Assembly (NCBI RefSeq): GCF_001446935.1
Contig: NZ_LKKK01000014.1
Coordinates: forward strand, 62,001-126,000
DNA: 64,000 bases
Reading direction: 5' to 3'
Source: Pseudomonas sp. TTU2014-080ASC
GTDB taxonomy: Bacteria; Pseudomonadota; Gammaproteobacteria; Pseudomonadales; Pseudomonadaceae
Below the pieces are notes generated by a model. That model worked only from the letters and a program-made list of their open reading frames with translations, ran no database searches and was not told where the DNA came from. Numbering within the stretch: the stretch's first letter is position 1; every line of letters starts with the position of its first letter. The position numbers were made by a program, and so were the translations under genes. Shown piece after piece: positions 39,587 through 48,073 of the stretch.

Positions 39587-40111
39587 TCAGCGCCAGTGTT
39601 TCTGTTGGGTACGTCGCGTGCTGCCCTGCCCAATCAGACTCACAAGCAGGTTCAACACAGTTTCTGCAAACAAAGACAGGATCAGTGCAACACCAAGCCC
39701 CCAGGCAATCACTTCCGGTGCAAACAGGACCTGATAGCGGTACGCCTGAAAGGTTTCCCTGAGCAGTTCCTGATCACCGCGCACCAACAAATGCCACGCT
39801 TGTTTGTACCACGGGCCTTGCATGACCAGAGCTTCACGCTTGAGGAAGGCGGAGCGGTCAATCAGACCACGCAGGCTGCTAGCGTCGCTACGCATGACCG
39901 GGTCTTTGCTTTCCTGGTAATGGGTGACCAAAGCCATCAGATCACCTTTAAAGAAGCGTTTGGCAGTTTTCTGAAAGCCTTCAAGGCCCTTCTCCGACTC
40001 CTGCAACTGGGCTTCTACCCGGGTTGTGTAGTCTTCGATAAAGCCAGGTACCTGAATCCCGACAAGAAGGCCCAAGGCAAATAACGCCATGCGCAGATAG
40101 CTGATAAACAT
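39587..40111 (-). CDS. DUF2937 family membrane protein
   Basis: This is a 174-residue protein starting MFISYLRMALFALGLLVGIQ. TM helices lie near each end (about 4-22 and 132-155) with a helical middle between them (EAQLQESEKGLEGFQKTAKRFFKGDLMALVTHYQ). It matches the DUF2937 family, which is found in Pseudomonas and Vibrio and has no known function. The longer reading frame upstream overlaps the amidotransferase gene and is not used. Confidence 0.8.
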   Translation of the reverse strand: MFISYLRMALFALGLLVGIQVPGFIEDYTTRVEAQLQESEKGLEGFQKTAKRFFKGDLMALVTHYQESKDPVMRSDASSLRGLIDRSAFLKREALVMQGPWYKQAWHLLVRGDQELLRETFQAYRYQVLFAPEVIAWGLGVALILSLFAETVLNLLVSLIGQGSTRRTQQKHWR

Positions 40112-40130
40112 CGTGGTTCCTTTATTCAAT

Positions 40131-40907
40131 TTATGTCGCAATTCCATGTGCGATGCATTCACCACCCCGCCACAGACGCCATTCGCCTGCCTGATACAGC
40201 GACCAACTTTCATTATCAGTCAGCGGCTCGGTGGCCAAAACCGTGACCACATCGTTAGGGGTTGTCTCTGCCTGAAAGTCCACCTGCACATCCGCATCCT
40301 TCAGGTGTGCCGGACCAAATGGTGCTCTGCGGGTAATGTGTGCCAACTTACTGGTGCAGAAGCTGAACAGCCAATCGCCATCGCTGAGCAGGCAGTTGAA
40401 AACGCCAAACGAACGGAAGCGTGAGCAGGCATCAATCAGGGTGGATAAAAGTGCCATAACATCGACCGGTTGCGGAAACTCACGACGCAGACAATTAAGC
40501 AGATCACAAAATGCCGCCTCACTGTCGGTATCACCAACGGGCCAGTAGTGATCAAACTCAGGGCTAAAACCGGCAAGCTGGCCGTTGTGGGCAAAGCACC
40601 AATTGCGCCCCCACATTTCGCGCACAAACGGATGAGTGTTGGCTAGACAGACACGGCCGACGTTGGCCTGACGGATATGGCCAATGACGACTTCACTCTT
40701 GATCGGATAGCGCTGCACCAATTGCGCAACTTCAGATTCGCTGCTGGCGCGCGGGTCCTGGAACAGGCGCAGACCGCGTCCTTCATAAAAGCCGATGCCC
40801 CAGCCATCCCGATGTGGGCCTGTACGTCCACCGCGCTGCATCAGTCCAGTAAAACTGAACACGATGTCAGTTGGCACGTTGGCACTCATGCCCAATAGCT
40901 CACACAT
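40131..40907 (-). CDS. Class II glutamine amidotransferase (YafJ-like)
   Basis: This 258-residue protein has the catalytic Cys2 directly after Met (MCELLGMSANVPTDI). The Ntn-hydrolase glutaminase signatures are GPHRDGWGIGFYEG, HIRQANVGRVCLANTHPF, WCFAHNGQLAGF and GDTDSEAAFCDLL. It has no synthetase domain, so the amide acceptor is unknown. Possible roles are glutaminase or side-chain hydrolysis. It is 19 bp from DUF2937 on the same strand. Confidence 0.9.
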   Translation of the reverse strand: MCELLGMSANVPTDIVFSFTGLMQRGGRTGPHRDGWGIGFYEGRGLRLFQDPRASSESEVAQLVQRYPIKSEVVIGHIRQANVGRVCLANTHPFVREMWGRNWCFAHNGQLAGFSPEFDHYWPVGDTDSEAAFCDLLNCLRREFPQPVDVMALLSTLIDACSRFRSFGVFNCLLSDGDWLFSFCTSKLAHITRRAPFGPAHLKDADVQVDFQAETTPNDVVTVLATEPLTDNESWSLYQAGEWRLWRGGECIAHGIAT

Positions 40908-40963
40908 TCACTCAAGCCTCACGCACTTAGGGTATTCAGGTCTAACAGGGGGGAAACGCTGTT

Positions 40964-41437
40964 TTACAGGCGCGGTTCGATCCGGGAGCGGCTATGTCGC
41001 GGGTAATCATCATCGCGGTAATAGGTGTCCTGCTCCTGAGCCGCCATCATTTCACGCAGGGTCGGTTCATCGTCTGCGATCGGCTCATATTCTTTTCGCC
41101 CTTCCCACCAGCGCTCAATCGGCCAACGGATAAAAACAAAGATCAGGTAAAGCACAAACACAATCAGGCCATACATGCTCAAGTCGGCCACGGCTCGCCA
41201 GGCGTTGCTCCCCACACCCAACAGCAAGTCCATTGCGGCGATAGCAATGGATGGGGCCATTTTGTCCTGGCCTGGATCAACCAGCGTTGGGCTAAACAGC
41301 AGGATAAAGACCAACACCCGCAGCGGCTCTCGCAGGTAACGCCACATCCAACTGGTCAGACGGAACCCCACCAAAAGGCAGCCCAGTGCCGCAATCAGGT
41401 AGATCCCCCAGGCAAGCAGGTAGTCGTGTTCAGTCAT
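40964..41437 (-). CDS. Small four-helix membrane protein
   Basis: This is a 157-residue protein with about four hydrophobic segments (residues 8-26, 36-52, 60-76, 85-105) and a charged C-terminal tail rich in Asp, Arg and Tyr (YYRDDDYPRHSRSR). I do not recognise a named family. Similar proteins occur in this position in other Pseudomonas, sometimes labelled as MFS transporters, which the length makes unlikely. Confidence 0.65.
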   Translation of the reverse strand: MTEHDYLLAWGIYLIAALGCLLVGFRLTSWMWRYLREPLRVLVFILLFSPTLVDPGQDKMAPSIAIAAMDLLLGVGSNAWRAVADLSMYGLIVFVLYLIFVFIRWPIERWWEGRKEYEPIADDEPTLREMMAAQEQDTYYRDDDYPRHSRSRIEPRL

Positions 41438-41586
41438 AACAACGGATTCTCAGGCGTGAAGCTGGCGGGAGCGCAGCGCAAGTTATACAAAATAGAAGCA
41501 GCCGTAAGGCTGAGCGCTGCTTATCATAGCGGCTTTTACCGGCCATCGCGTCACTCGCAGGCAGCCTTTTACCGCGGAGTTTTACT

Positions 41587-43617
41587 ATGCATAGCGCCCC
41601 TATCGCCAGAACTGAGGCCACACCAGATCCATATAAGTGGCTGGAACGGCGCGATGAGGCGGATGTACTGGAGTATCTCAAGGCCGAGAACGCCTACCTT
41701 GAGAGTGAGATGGCGGACCAGGCGCAGCTGCGCGAGCGCTTGTTTGATGAGATCAAGGGCCGAGTTTTGGAAACCGACCTAAGCCTGCCTTCGCCGTGGG
41801 GCCCCTATCTGTATTACCAACGCACCACTGCCGGTGACGAATACCCACGCCATTATCGTTGCAACCGCCCCGCTGATGGCTCGCTGGAGATTGATTCGTC
41901 CTCCGAGACGTTACTGTTGGACCCGAACGCACTGGCACAGGGCGGCTTCATTTCAATTGGCAGCTTTACCGTCAGCCCGGACCATAAGAGCCTAGCCTAC
42001 AGCTTGGATACCAGTGGCGATGAAGTCTTCACACTGTTCGTCAAAGATCTGTCTGATGGAGCTGTGATTAGCCTGCCTTTTGCCGATTGCTCTGGCCAGA
42101 TAACCTGGGCTAACGACAGCCAGACCCTGTTTTTCACTGGACTGGATGACAGCCACCGCCCCTGTACGTTATTCCGTCATACGCTGGGCGATGAGCAAGC
42201 TGTGCAGGTCTTCTACGAAGCGGACGAACGTTTCTTTTTGTCCTGTTACCGCAGCAGCTCTGAACGCCAGTTGATCCTGCTGCTGGGCTGCAGCACCACA
42301 AGTGAATGCTGGCTGCTAAATGCCGACACACCCCAAGGACAGTTTCAGTGCGTGGCCAGCCGCGAAGAAGGTCATGAGTACGATGTGGACCACGGTCTCT
42401 TGGACGGTGAGTGGCGCTGGTTTATCCGTAGCAATCAGGACGGCATCAACTTCGCCCTGTATACCGCCCCTGAACCTGTCCCACAGCGCAGCAACTGGCA
42501 GGTACTGCGTGCCCACGATCCACAGGTAATGATTGACGGCGTCAACCTCAATCAGCAGGCGCTGATCCTCAGCCTGCGCAAGGGCGGGCTGCCGGTGATC
42601 GAAGTCACGCCTAACTACGCCGCAACCTATAGTGTGCAACTACCCGATGCTGCCTACAGCCTGTATGTGCAAGACACCCTGGAGTTCGACAGCCCGGTCA
42701 TCCGCTTACGCTACGAAGCCCTCAACCGGCCCGCACAGATTCGTCAGCTTCTGTTGAGTGACGGCACACAGGCTGTGCTCAAACAGACGCCAGTGTTGGG
42801 GGCATTTGATGCCAATGACTACGTCAGCCAGCGTCTCTGGGCGACCGCAGCGGACGGAACTCAAGTACCGATCAGCCTGGTCGCCCGCCGCGACGTACTC
42901 GGTAAACCCGCCCCACTCTATCTGTACGGCTACGGTGCCTATGGCGAATGCCTTGATCCGTGGTTCTCCCATGCCCGTCTGAGTCTGCTGGAACGGGGAT
43001 TTGTCTTTGCCATCGCGCATGTTCGCGGTGGCGGTGAACTGGGTGAGGCTTGGTATCGCAGCGGGAAAATGGAACACAAGCGCAATAGCTTCACCGACTT
43101 TATCGCCTGCGCCGAGCACCTCATTGCACAAGGTTACACTTGCGCCTCGCAACTGGTGATCAGCGGTGGCAGCGCGGGCGGGCTGCTGATGGGGGCTGTG
43201 CTGAACATGCGCCCTGAGCTGTTCGCAGCGGCCATTGCCGAAGTGCCCTTCGTCGATGTGCTCAACACCATGCTCAACCCTGACCTACCGCTGACCGTGA
43301 CGGAATACGATGAATGGGGCGATCCCAACGAGCCTGACGCCTATGAGCGCATTAAAGGCTATGCCCCCTACGAGAATGTCCTCTCCCAGCCCTACCCGGC
43401 CATGCTAGTGGTCGCCGGTTACAACGACTGCCGTGTGCACTATTGGGAAGCCGCCAAATGGGTGGCCAAACTCCGCGTGCTTAAAACAGACAGCAACCTG
43501 CTGCTCTTGAAAACAGAGCTGGACGCAGGACACGGCGGCATGAGTGGCCGCTATCAGGCACTTAAAGATGCTGCACTGGAGTACGCCTTCATTCTCAAGA
43601 GCCTCAAACTGCTTTAA
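41587..43617 (+). CDS. ptrB: PtrB, oligopeptidase B (S9 family)
   Basis: This cytosolic serine peptidase cleaves small peptides after basic residues. The 676-residue protein has an N-terminal beta-propeller (seven-blade gate) and a C-terminal alpha/beta hydrolase. The catalytic Ser529 is in SGGSAGGLL, Asp614 in GYNDCRVHYWE and His649 in DAGHGGMSG. The hydrolase begins near YGYGAYGECLDPWFS. An SD GGAG precedes ATG 41587. It lies opposite the small membrane protein, with about 150 bp between them. Confidence 0.94.
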   Translation: MHSAPIARTEATPDPYKWLERRDEADVLEYLKAENAYLESEMADQAQLRERLFDEIKGRVLETDLSLPSPWGPYLYYQRTTAGDEYPRHYRCNRPADGSLEIDSSSETLLLDPNALAQGGFISIGSFTVSPDHKSLAYSLDTSGDEVFTLFVKDLSDGAVISLPFADCSGQITWANDSQTLFFTGLDDSHRPCTLFRHTLGDEQAVQVFYEADERFFLSCYRSSSERQLILLLGCSTTSECWLLNADTPQGQFQCVASREEGHEYDVDHGLLDGEWRWFIRSNQDGINFALYTAPEPVPQRSNWQVLRAHDPQVMIDGVNLNQQALILSLRKGGLPVIEVTPNYAATYSVQLPDAAYSLYVQDTLEFDSPVIRLRYEALNRPAQIRQLLLSDGTQAVLKQTPVLGAFDANDYVSQRLWATAADGTQVPISLVARRDVLGKPAPLYLYGYGAYGECLDPWFSHARLSLLERGFVFAIAHVRGGGELGEAWYRSGKMEHKRNSFTDFIACAEHLIAQGYTCASQLVISGGSAGGLLMGAVLNMRPELFAAAIAEVPFVDVLNTMLNPDLPLTVTEYDEWGDPNEPDAYERIKGYAPYENVLSQPYPAMLVVAGYNDCRVHYWEAAKWVAKLRVLKTDSNLLLLKTELDAGHGGMSGRYQALKDAALEYAFILKSLKLL

Positions 43618-43740
43618 ACCGCGCGACCGTTCAGGCTGAAAAGCTCAGCAAGTAGCCTAAAGCCATCTGTGCTGAGCAGCAGGCAGCTCACGCTGCCATC
43701 CGCAGCGTGATTGAGCAAGCCTGCAAAGCACATCACCGTT
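43618..43740. other. Non-coding stretch after ptrB with a hairpin
   Basis: CACGCTGC catcc GCAGCGTG (43689-43709) is a perfect 8-bp stem without a T-run. No gene is seen. The broken chemoreceptor sequence begins right after. Confidence 0.5.
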
Positions 43741-43953
43741 TTGGTGCAACAGTGTTCGGCGGATGTCGAAGCCACAGCAGGGCAGTCACGCAATATCAGC
43801 AGCATCGTCGACGTCATCCGAGACATTGCTGAGCAAACCAACCTGCTGGCACTGAATGCCGCCATCGAAGCAGCTCGTGCCGGTGAATAAGGCCGTGGTT
43901 TTGCAGTGGTAGCCGATGAAGTACGCAATCTGGCAGACCGAACAGCACAGCGC
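43741..43953 (+). pseudogene. Chemoreceptor (MCP) signalling-domain remnant
   Basis: Plus-strand frame 43741 reads VEATAGQSRNISSIVDVIRDIAEQTNLLALNAAIEAARAGE, then TAA at 43888-43890, then GRGFAVVADEVRNLADRTAQ. This is the highly conserved tip of a methyl-accepting chemotaxis protein, in which the usual Gln (GEQGRGF) has become a stop. No start, ligand or HAMP domain is left, so it is a decayed fragment. Related intact genes probably exist elsewhere in the genome. Confidence 0.88.
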
Positions 43954-44105
43954 GGCCCAAAAACGCCCTTGCAGAAGCGCCGGAAACCTCACACCGAACG
44001 ATTTCAGGACGTGATCAGACGCTTTAGCCTGTAACAGGGTGGCACAGGATTCCCTGACTTCGTTCGTAAAGCTAGACTCCACCCATCACAGCCAAGGGAC
44101 CCGAC

Positions 44106-44468
44106 ATGAACAGCACAACCAGCAAGCTCGACCGCATCCTCGCCGAAGCCCAACGCGAGCGTGAAGAAGGCTACCGAGCCAAGGCGCTGAAAATGTACCC
44201 CCACGTCTGTGGCCGCTGCGCCCGTGAATTCTCCGGCAAGCGCCTTAGTGAGCTTACGGTGCACCACCGTGATCACAACCATGACAACAACCCACAAGAC
44301 GGCTCGAATTGGGAGCTGCTGTGCCTGTATTGCCACGACAACGAGCACGCCCGCTACACCGATCAGCAATACTTCAGCGAAGGCTCAACCGCTACACCGC
44401 AGGGGCCGCAAGCCACGCATAAAGCCTTTGCTGACCTCGCAGCACTGCTGCAGAAAGGTAAACCCTAG
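44106..44468 (+). CDS. yajD: YajD-type HNH nuclease
   Basis: This is a 120-residue protein of the YajD HNH family. Zinc-type cysteines (CGRC, and CLYCHDNEH) bracket the HNH core LTVHHRDHNHDNNPQDGSNWELLCLYCHDNEH. It begins MNSTTSKLDRILAEAQ. Its cellular substrate is unknown; YajD is a stand-alone single-domain nuclease family. Confidence 0.93.
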   Translation: MNSTTSKLDRILAEAQREREEGYRAKALKMYPHVCGRCAREFSGKRLSELTVHHRDHNHDNNPQDGSNWELLCLYCHDNEHARYTDQQYFSEGSTATPQGPQATHKAFADLAALLQKGKP

Positions 44469-44515
44469 CGAGCCAACGTATAATTGCGCCCTTTCGCTTG
44501 AGCAAGGCCGGTTCC

Positions 44516-44986
44516 GTGGCAAACAAACGCTATAGCTGTATTGGTTTATACAACCCCAAATCACCTGAGAACGTCGGCGCTGTTATGCGCGCGGCGGGCT
44601 GCTACGGGGTTGCTTCTGTGTTTTACACCGGTAAGCGCTATGAGCGGGCCCGGGATTTCGTCACCGATACCAAGCGCGTGTATATGGATATCCCGCTGAT
44701 TGGCGTGGAAGACCTCAAACAAATCATCCCCTTGGGCTGCACTCCGGTAGCTGTTGAGCTGGTTGACGATGCCCGCCCTTTGCCCGAGTACACACATCCG
44801 GACCGAGCGATTTATATTTTCGGCCCGGAAGACGGCTCATTGAATGATGAAATCCGCGCTTGGTGCGAAGACGTGGTTTATATCCCTACTCAAGGCTGTA
44901 TGAACTTGGCGGCCACGGTAAATGTGGTGCTCTACGACCGTATGGCCAAGGGCCTGAACACCCGCTCAGGCCCCAAGTTCAAGTAA
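44516..44986 (+). CDS. SpoU/TrmH-family RNA methyltransferase
   Basis: This 156-residue protein has the SPOUT fold. It starts VANKRYSCIGLYNPKSPENVGAVMRAAGCYGV, with SAM-binding segments FGPEDGSLND and the C-terminal trefoil knot CMNLAATVNVVLYDRMA. GTG 44516 is chosen because upstream residues (MSKAGS from a TTG) lack family support, and AAGG lies 8 bp away. A TATAAT at 44479-44484 may be its own -10. It probably 2'-O-methylates a tRNA or rRNA ribose; the target is not known. Confidence 0.9.
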   Translation: MANKRYSCIGLYNPKSPENVGAVMRAAGCYGVASVFYTGKRYERARDFVTDTKRVYMDIPLIGVEDLKQIIPLGCTPVAVELVDDARPLPEYTHPDRAIYIFGPEDGSLNDEIRAWCEDVVYIPTQGCMNLAATVNVVLYDRMAKGLNTRSGPKFK

Positions 44987-44990
44987 GAAG

Positions 44991-46217
44991 CTAGCGCAGC
45001 AGTTTACTGTCTAGGACTTTCGAAGGACGCCCCATCAGGTTTTCGCTGATTTCGATAAAGTCCTTGGTACTGACTTTGTCCAGGCGCATCAGCCCCCGCG
45101 CTACATCATCCAGTGAACGTGGCGCGGTGCTGTCTTTGGTGGCAGCCCGAATCTCACGGTCCAGCTCCTGCATGAGCAACACAGCACGGGCTGTGATGGC
45201 ACCGCTGGAGCGGTCTGTGCGTAGGCTTTTTACAGGCTTACTCCAACGAATCAGCTGCTCGCGGATTTTCTGGTAGCGCTCCTCGCTGAGACCACCGGCC
45301 CGACGCATAAACTCGATCGAGTAGTACTCGGCGATACCCTCAGTGATCCAGTCACTGCGGTCTTTGGCCGTAATCCGGCTAAACACATGGACCAGCTCAT
45401 GAATCAGAGAACTGGTGCCATTCTCACTCACCAGCGGGCGATCGCTGTGCATGTAATAGGAGTTGCTGGCAGACAGACCGCCGCGCCACATCGGGTCGCC
45501 GGCTCCGACGATCAGCAGTTTGGCGGGATCACGCGGGAAAACGTCCTGCGCCACCGGCCAAACGAAAGTCAGCAGAGTCATCACATCCATCCGGCGCATG
45601 CCCTCGCCCACTGGCGCAGCAATGGCAACATCCGTCTCGCCCAGCCTGACCCGGCGAGTGCCCACCTTGCCTGCAACGATCCAACCGGTTGGGCGGTCAA
45701 AGTGGCGTTGAGGGTTATCGACACGGAACTTGTTCTTGCCAATGCGCGGCCAGCCGGTTTCTACAGACTTCCAGCCTTTGGGGAGTTGGAACTGGATGCG
45801 CGTGACCAAGTTGGTTTTATCTAGCTGATCCAGCTTGGCTGGCGGCACCAGATCATCGCCCCGCAGCAGGGTCCAGTCCGGTGTGATGCGCGCGTCATAG
45901 CGCCCCGGCGCGCGTTCATGATTAATGCGAACCTTGTAGGTCAGGCTGGATTTTCCGGCAGCAGGCTTCCAAATCCCGCGCTGCTCGCCTTGCGCAGTCC
46001 ACTCACCATCCGCGACAAAGTCACTGTAGGCACCGTTGTCACCTAAGTTGAAGTCCAGGCTCCTGATTACAGCGCCCTCTTCTACAGTCATACGCACTTC
46101 TGCCTGCTCGGTTTCCGGCAGAAAGCGTACGTTGAAATCCAGGTCGACCTTTTTAGCCCATACCGGTGAACTCAAGGACAGCGCAACAGCGGACATCAGT
46201 AAACGGCGAATCAACAT
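44991..46217 (-). CDS. Exported HExxH zinc metallopeptidase-like protein
   Basis: This is a 408-residue protein with a signal peptide (MLIRRLLMSAVALSLSSPVWA). ATG 46217 has GGAG 7 bp upstream, which rules out the longer frame. A beta-rich N-terminal half (about 25-230) is followed by HELVH in SLIHELVHVFSRI. The third zinc ligand is likely the Glu in WITEGIAEYYS, 24 residues on, giving a gluzincin of the M1/M61 type. It contains no PDZ domain. The substrate is unknown. It ends 4 bp from the methyltransferase stop on the other strand. Confidence 0.8.
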   Translation of the reverse strand: MLIRRLLMSAVALSLSSPVWAKKVDLDFNVRFLPETEQAEVRMTVEEGAVIRSLDFNLGDNGAYSDFVADGEWTAQGEQRGIWKPAAGKSSLTYKVRINHERAPGRYDARITPDWTLLRGDDLVPPAKLDQLDKTNLVTRIQFQLPKGWKSVETGWPRIGKNKFRVDNPQRHFDRPTGWIVAGKVGTRRVRLGETDVAIAAPVGEGMRRMDVMTLLTFVWPVAQDVFPRDPAKLLIVGAGDPMWRGGLSASNSYYMHSDRPLVSENGTSSLIHELVHVFSRITAKDRSDWITEGIAEYYSIEFMRRAGGLSEERYQKIREQLIRWSKPVKSLRTDRSSGAITARAVLLMQELDREIRAATKDSTAPRSLDDVARGLMRLDKVSTKDFIEISENLMGRPSKVLDSKLLR

Positions 46218-46290
46218 GGCAACGCTCCACAGTGCATTTGTATGACTCAATAAATAGGCAGACCGGTCCATCCATGGCCCGCCCGTATAT

Positions 46291-46740
46291 TTAGCCGGCG
46301 CGGAAGATCAAATGATCTTCCCATTCATCCTCCGGCACGCTGCCTTCACTGAGCATGCGCCCGGACTGGGAAATCCGTTGTTTATGAACCTGCTCTGGGT
46401 CTCCACAAACCAGCGGGTGCCAGATCAGCAGGTCCTTGCCTTCACTGATCAGACGATATGCGCAGGTCGGCGGCAGCCACTGAAAGCTGTCTGCCTGGGC
46501 TGGGGTTAGCTGGATGCAATCCGGTACAAACTTGCGTCGTTCGCTGTAGTTGGTGCAGCGACAGGTGTTCAGGTCCAGCAGCTTGCAGGCAATTCGCGTG
46601 TAATAAACGCTGCCATCGTCCTCATCTTCAAGCTTTTGCAGGCAGCACAGGCCGCAGCCATCACAGAGCGACTCCCATTCATCCTGGTCCATTTGCTCCA
46701 GGGTTTTACGTTTCCAGAAAGGTTCGACTTTGGCGGCCAT
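46291..46740 (-). CDS. ycgN: YcgN-family cysteine-cluster protein
   Basis: This is a 149-residue protein of the UPF0260/YcgN family. The cysteine signature CDGCGLCC (from about 26) and further Cys (RIACKLLDLNTCRCTNY, PDCIQL, PPTCAY, PLVCGD) suggest a metal or Fe-S site. From memory PA1298 is its counterpart. The function is unknown. ATG 46740 (MAAKVEPFW) fits better than the ATG two codons upstream. Confidence 0.9.
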   Translation of the reverse strand: MAAKVEPFWKRKTLEQMDQDEWESLCDGCGLCCLQKLEDEDDGSVYYTRIACKLLDLNTCRCTNYSERRKFVPDCIQLTPAQADSFQWLPPTCAYRLISEGKDLLIWHPLVCGDPEQVHKQRISQSGRMLSEGSVPEDEWEDHLIFRAG

Positions 46741-46827
46741 ATACAAGTAACTACGGTAAGGAGCTAAAAAAGCCGGGCAGTCTAGCTTCTGGCCAGACCC
46801 GAGCCAAGCAGGCCGGGTGCGGCGTCA

Positions 46828-47760
46828 CTAATAACCCCTGGCGAAATCGACACAACCTGGCAGTGTTTCGCCGTTACGCCAGCGCTGCAGGTTGCTGACG
46901 AACAGCTGTGCCATCAGCCCCGGATCAGTCGGTGCTGAACTGTGCCCGGTCAACAACAGATTAGGTGCTTTCCAGAACGGATGCGTGGCAGGCAACGGCT
47001 CTTGGCGACAGACATCAATCACGGCGGCAGCTAGCTGACCGTTCTCAAGGGCAGCCACTAAGGCTTCATCCACCACAGCGAAGCCACGTCCGGCGTTAAT
47101 CAACAGGGCTTGCGGCTGGAGACTTGCGAAGAACGCGGCATCGTACAGATCATGAGTACTGGGCGTGTCCGGCAGCAAATTGATGATGTAATCCGCTTGG
47201 GCAGCCAGCTCAGTCAGGTTGTCGAGGGTGCCGACCCGGCTAAATGGAGGCAACGGCCGAACTCGGCTGGCAATACCGTGTAGCTGGATACCGAACGGGG
47301 CCAGCATCTGCGCCACACTCAGACCAATATCACCGACTCCGACAATCAGCGCACGGCGTCCCGCCAAGCTACGTGGGGCGCGATTAACCCATTGCTGGCG
47401 GCTGTGTTCACTCAGTTGTTGTGCCAACTGTCGCTCATGGGCCAGCAGGTGGCACAACACATATTCGCCCATGACCTGGCCGAAAATACCGGTTGCCCGG
47501 GTAAGCAGGTAATCATTCGGCAGGTCTGAAGCCAGTAACGGGCGGATACCCGCCCATGTGGATTGCAGCCACTGCGGTTGGCTGCCGCTGCGTAATAAGT
47601 TGGCCAGCAAATCCGGCTGGCCGAGCCAGATCGGGCAGATGGCGGCCTGCTCACGCAGTACCTCAATTTCGTCACTGGCCACGGCCTCAATATCCGGCGC
47701 GTACTGGCGCACTAACTCTGCATAGAGGCTGTATTGCTGCTCAGCTATCAGCAGGCGCAT
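46828..47760 (-). CDS. D-2-hydroxyacid dehydrogenase family protein
   Basis: This is a 310-residue NAD(P)-dependent oxidoreductase. The Rossmann motif VGVGDIGLSVAQ is near 140, and RALIVGVGDIG through INLLPDTPSTHDLYD follows. Catalytic Arg lies in NAGRG, Glu in CRQEPLPATHPFW, and His in LLTGHSSAP. It resembles GhrA/GhrB-like glyoxylate or hydroxypyruvate reductases; the exact substrate is uncertain. It follows ycgL by 19 bp, forming an rnd-ycgL-dehydrogenase unit. Confidence 0.9.
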   Translation of the reverse strand: MRLLIAEQQYSLYAELVRQYAPDIEAVASDEIEVLREQAAICPIWLGQPDLLANLLRSGSQPQWLQSTWAGIRPLLASDLPNDYLLTRATGIFGQVMGEYVLCHLLAHERQLAQQLSEHSRQQWVNRAPRSLAGRRALIVGVGDIGLSVAQMLAPFGIQLHGIASRVRPLPPFSRVGTLDNLTELAAQADYIINLLPDTPSTHDLYDAAFFASLQPQALLINAGRGFAVVDEALVAALENGQLAAAVIDVCRQEPLPATHPFWKAPNLLLTGHSSAPTDPGLMAQLFVSNLQRWRNGETLPGCVDFARGY

Positions 47761-47779
47761 GGGCAATCAGTTCCTTATC

Positions 47780-48073
47780 TCAGACCGGATCATTGCGGCA
47801 CAGCAGCTCATCCGGCAGGTGCTCAATGTACTCGTCGTTCTGTGGTGGCATTTGCAAGTGGAAACCTTGCTCTTTGAGGTTTTCCAGCACTTTGTTGATG
47901 TCTTCCCGAGCCAGTTTGCGCTCCGGGGTCAACACCAACTCCATGGCCAGAGCTGGCGGACCAAACATGCCCAGTAACGCCTCCGGGACGCGGGACAAGC
48001 CCTCGCTTCGCAAGACGTACAGGTACATTTCGTTCTTGCGCGGGCTTTTGTAGATCGAGCAAATCTGTTTCAA
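47780..48073 (-). CDS. ycgL: YcgL domain-containing protein
   Basis: This is a 97-residue protein of the YcgL family (MKQICSIYKSPRKNEMYLYVLRSEGLSRVPEALLGMFG and ELVLTPERKLAREDINKVLENLKEQGFHLQMPP). The family is linked to rnd in gammaproteobacteria and has no proven biochemical role. Its start overlaps the rnd stop by 4 bp (ATGA), so it is translationally coupled to RNase D. Confidence 0.94.
   Translation of the reverse strand: MKQICSIYKSPRKNEMYLYVLRSEGLSRVPEALLGMFGPPALAMELVLTPERKLAREDINKVLENLKEQGFHLQMPPQNDEYIEHLPDELLCRNDPV

Noticed and set aside
43614..43928. Minus-strand 104-codon frame
   Set aside because: Antisense to the chemoreceptor remnant, which reads clearly in the plus strand.
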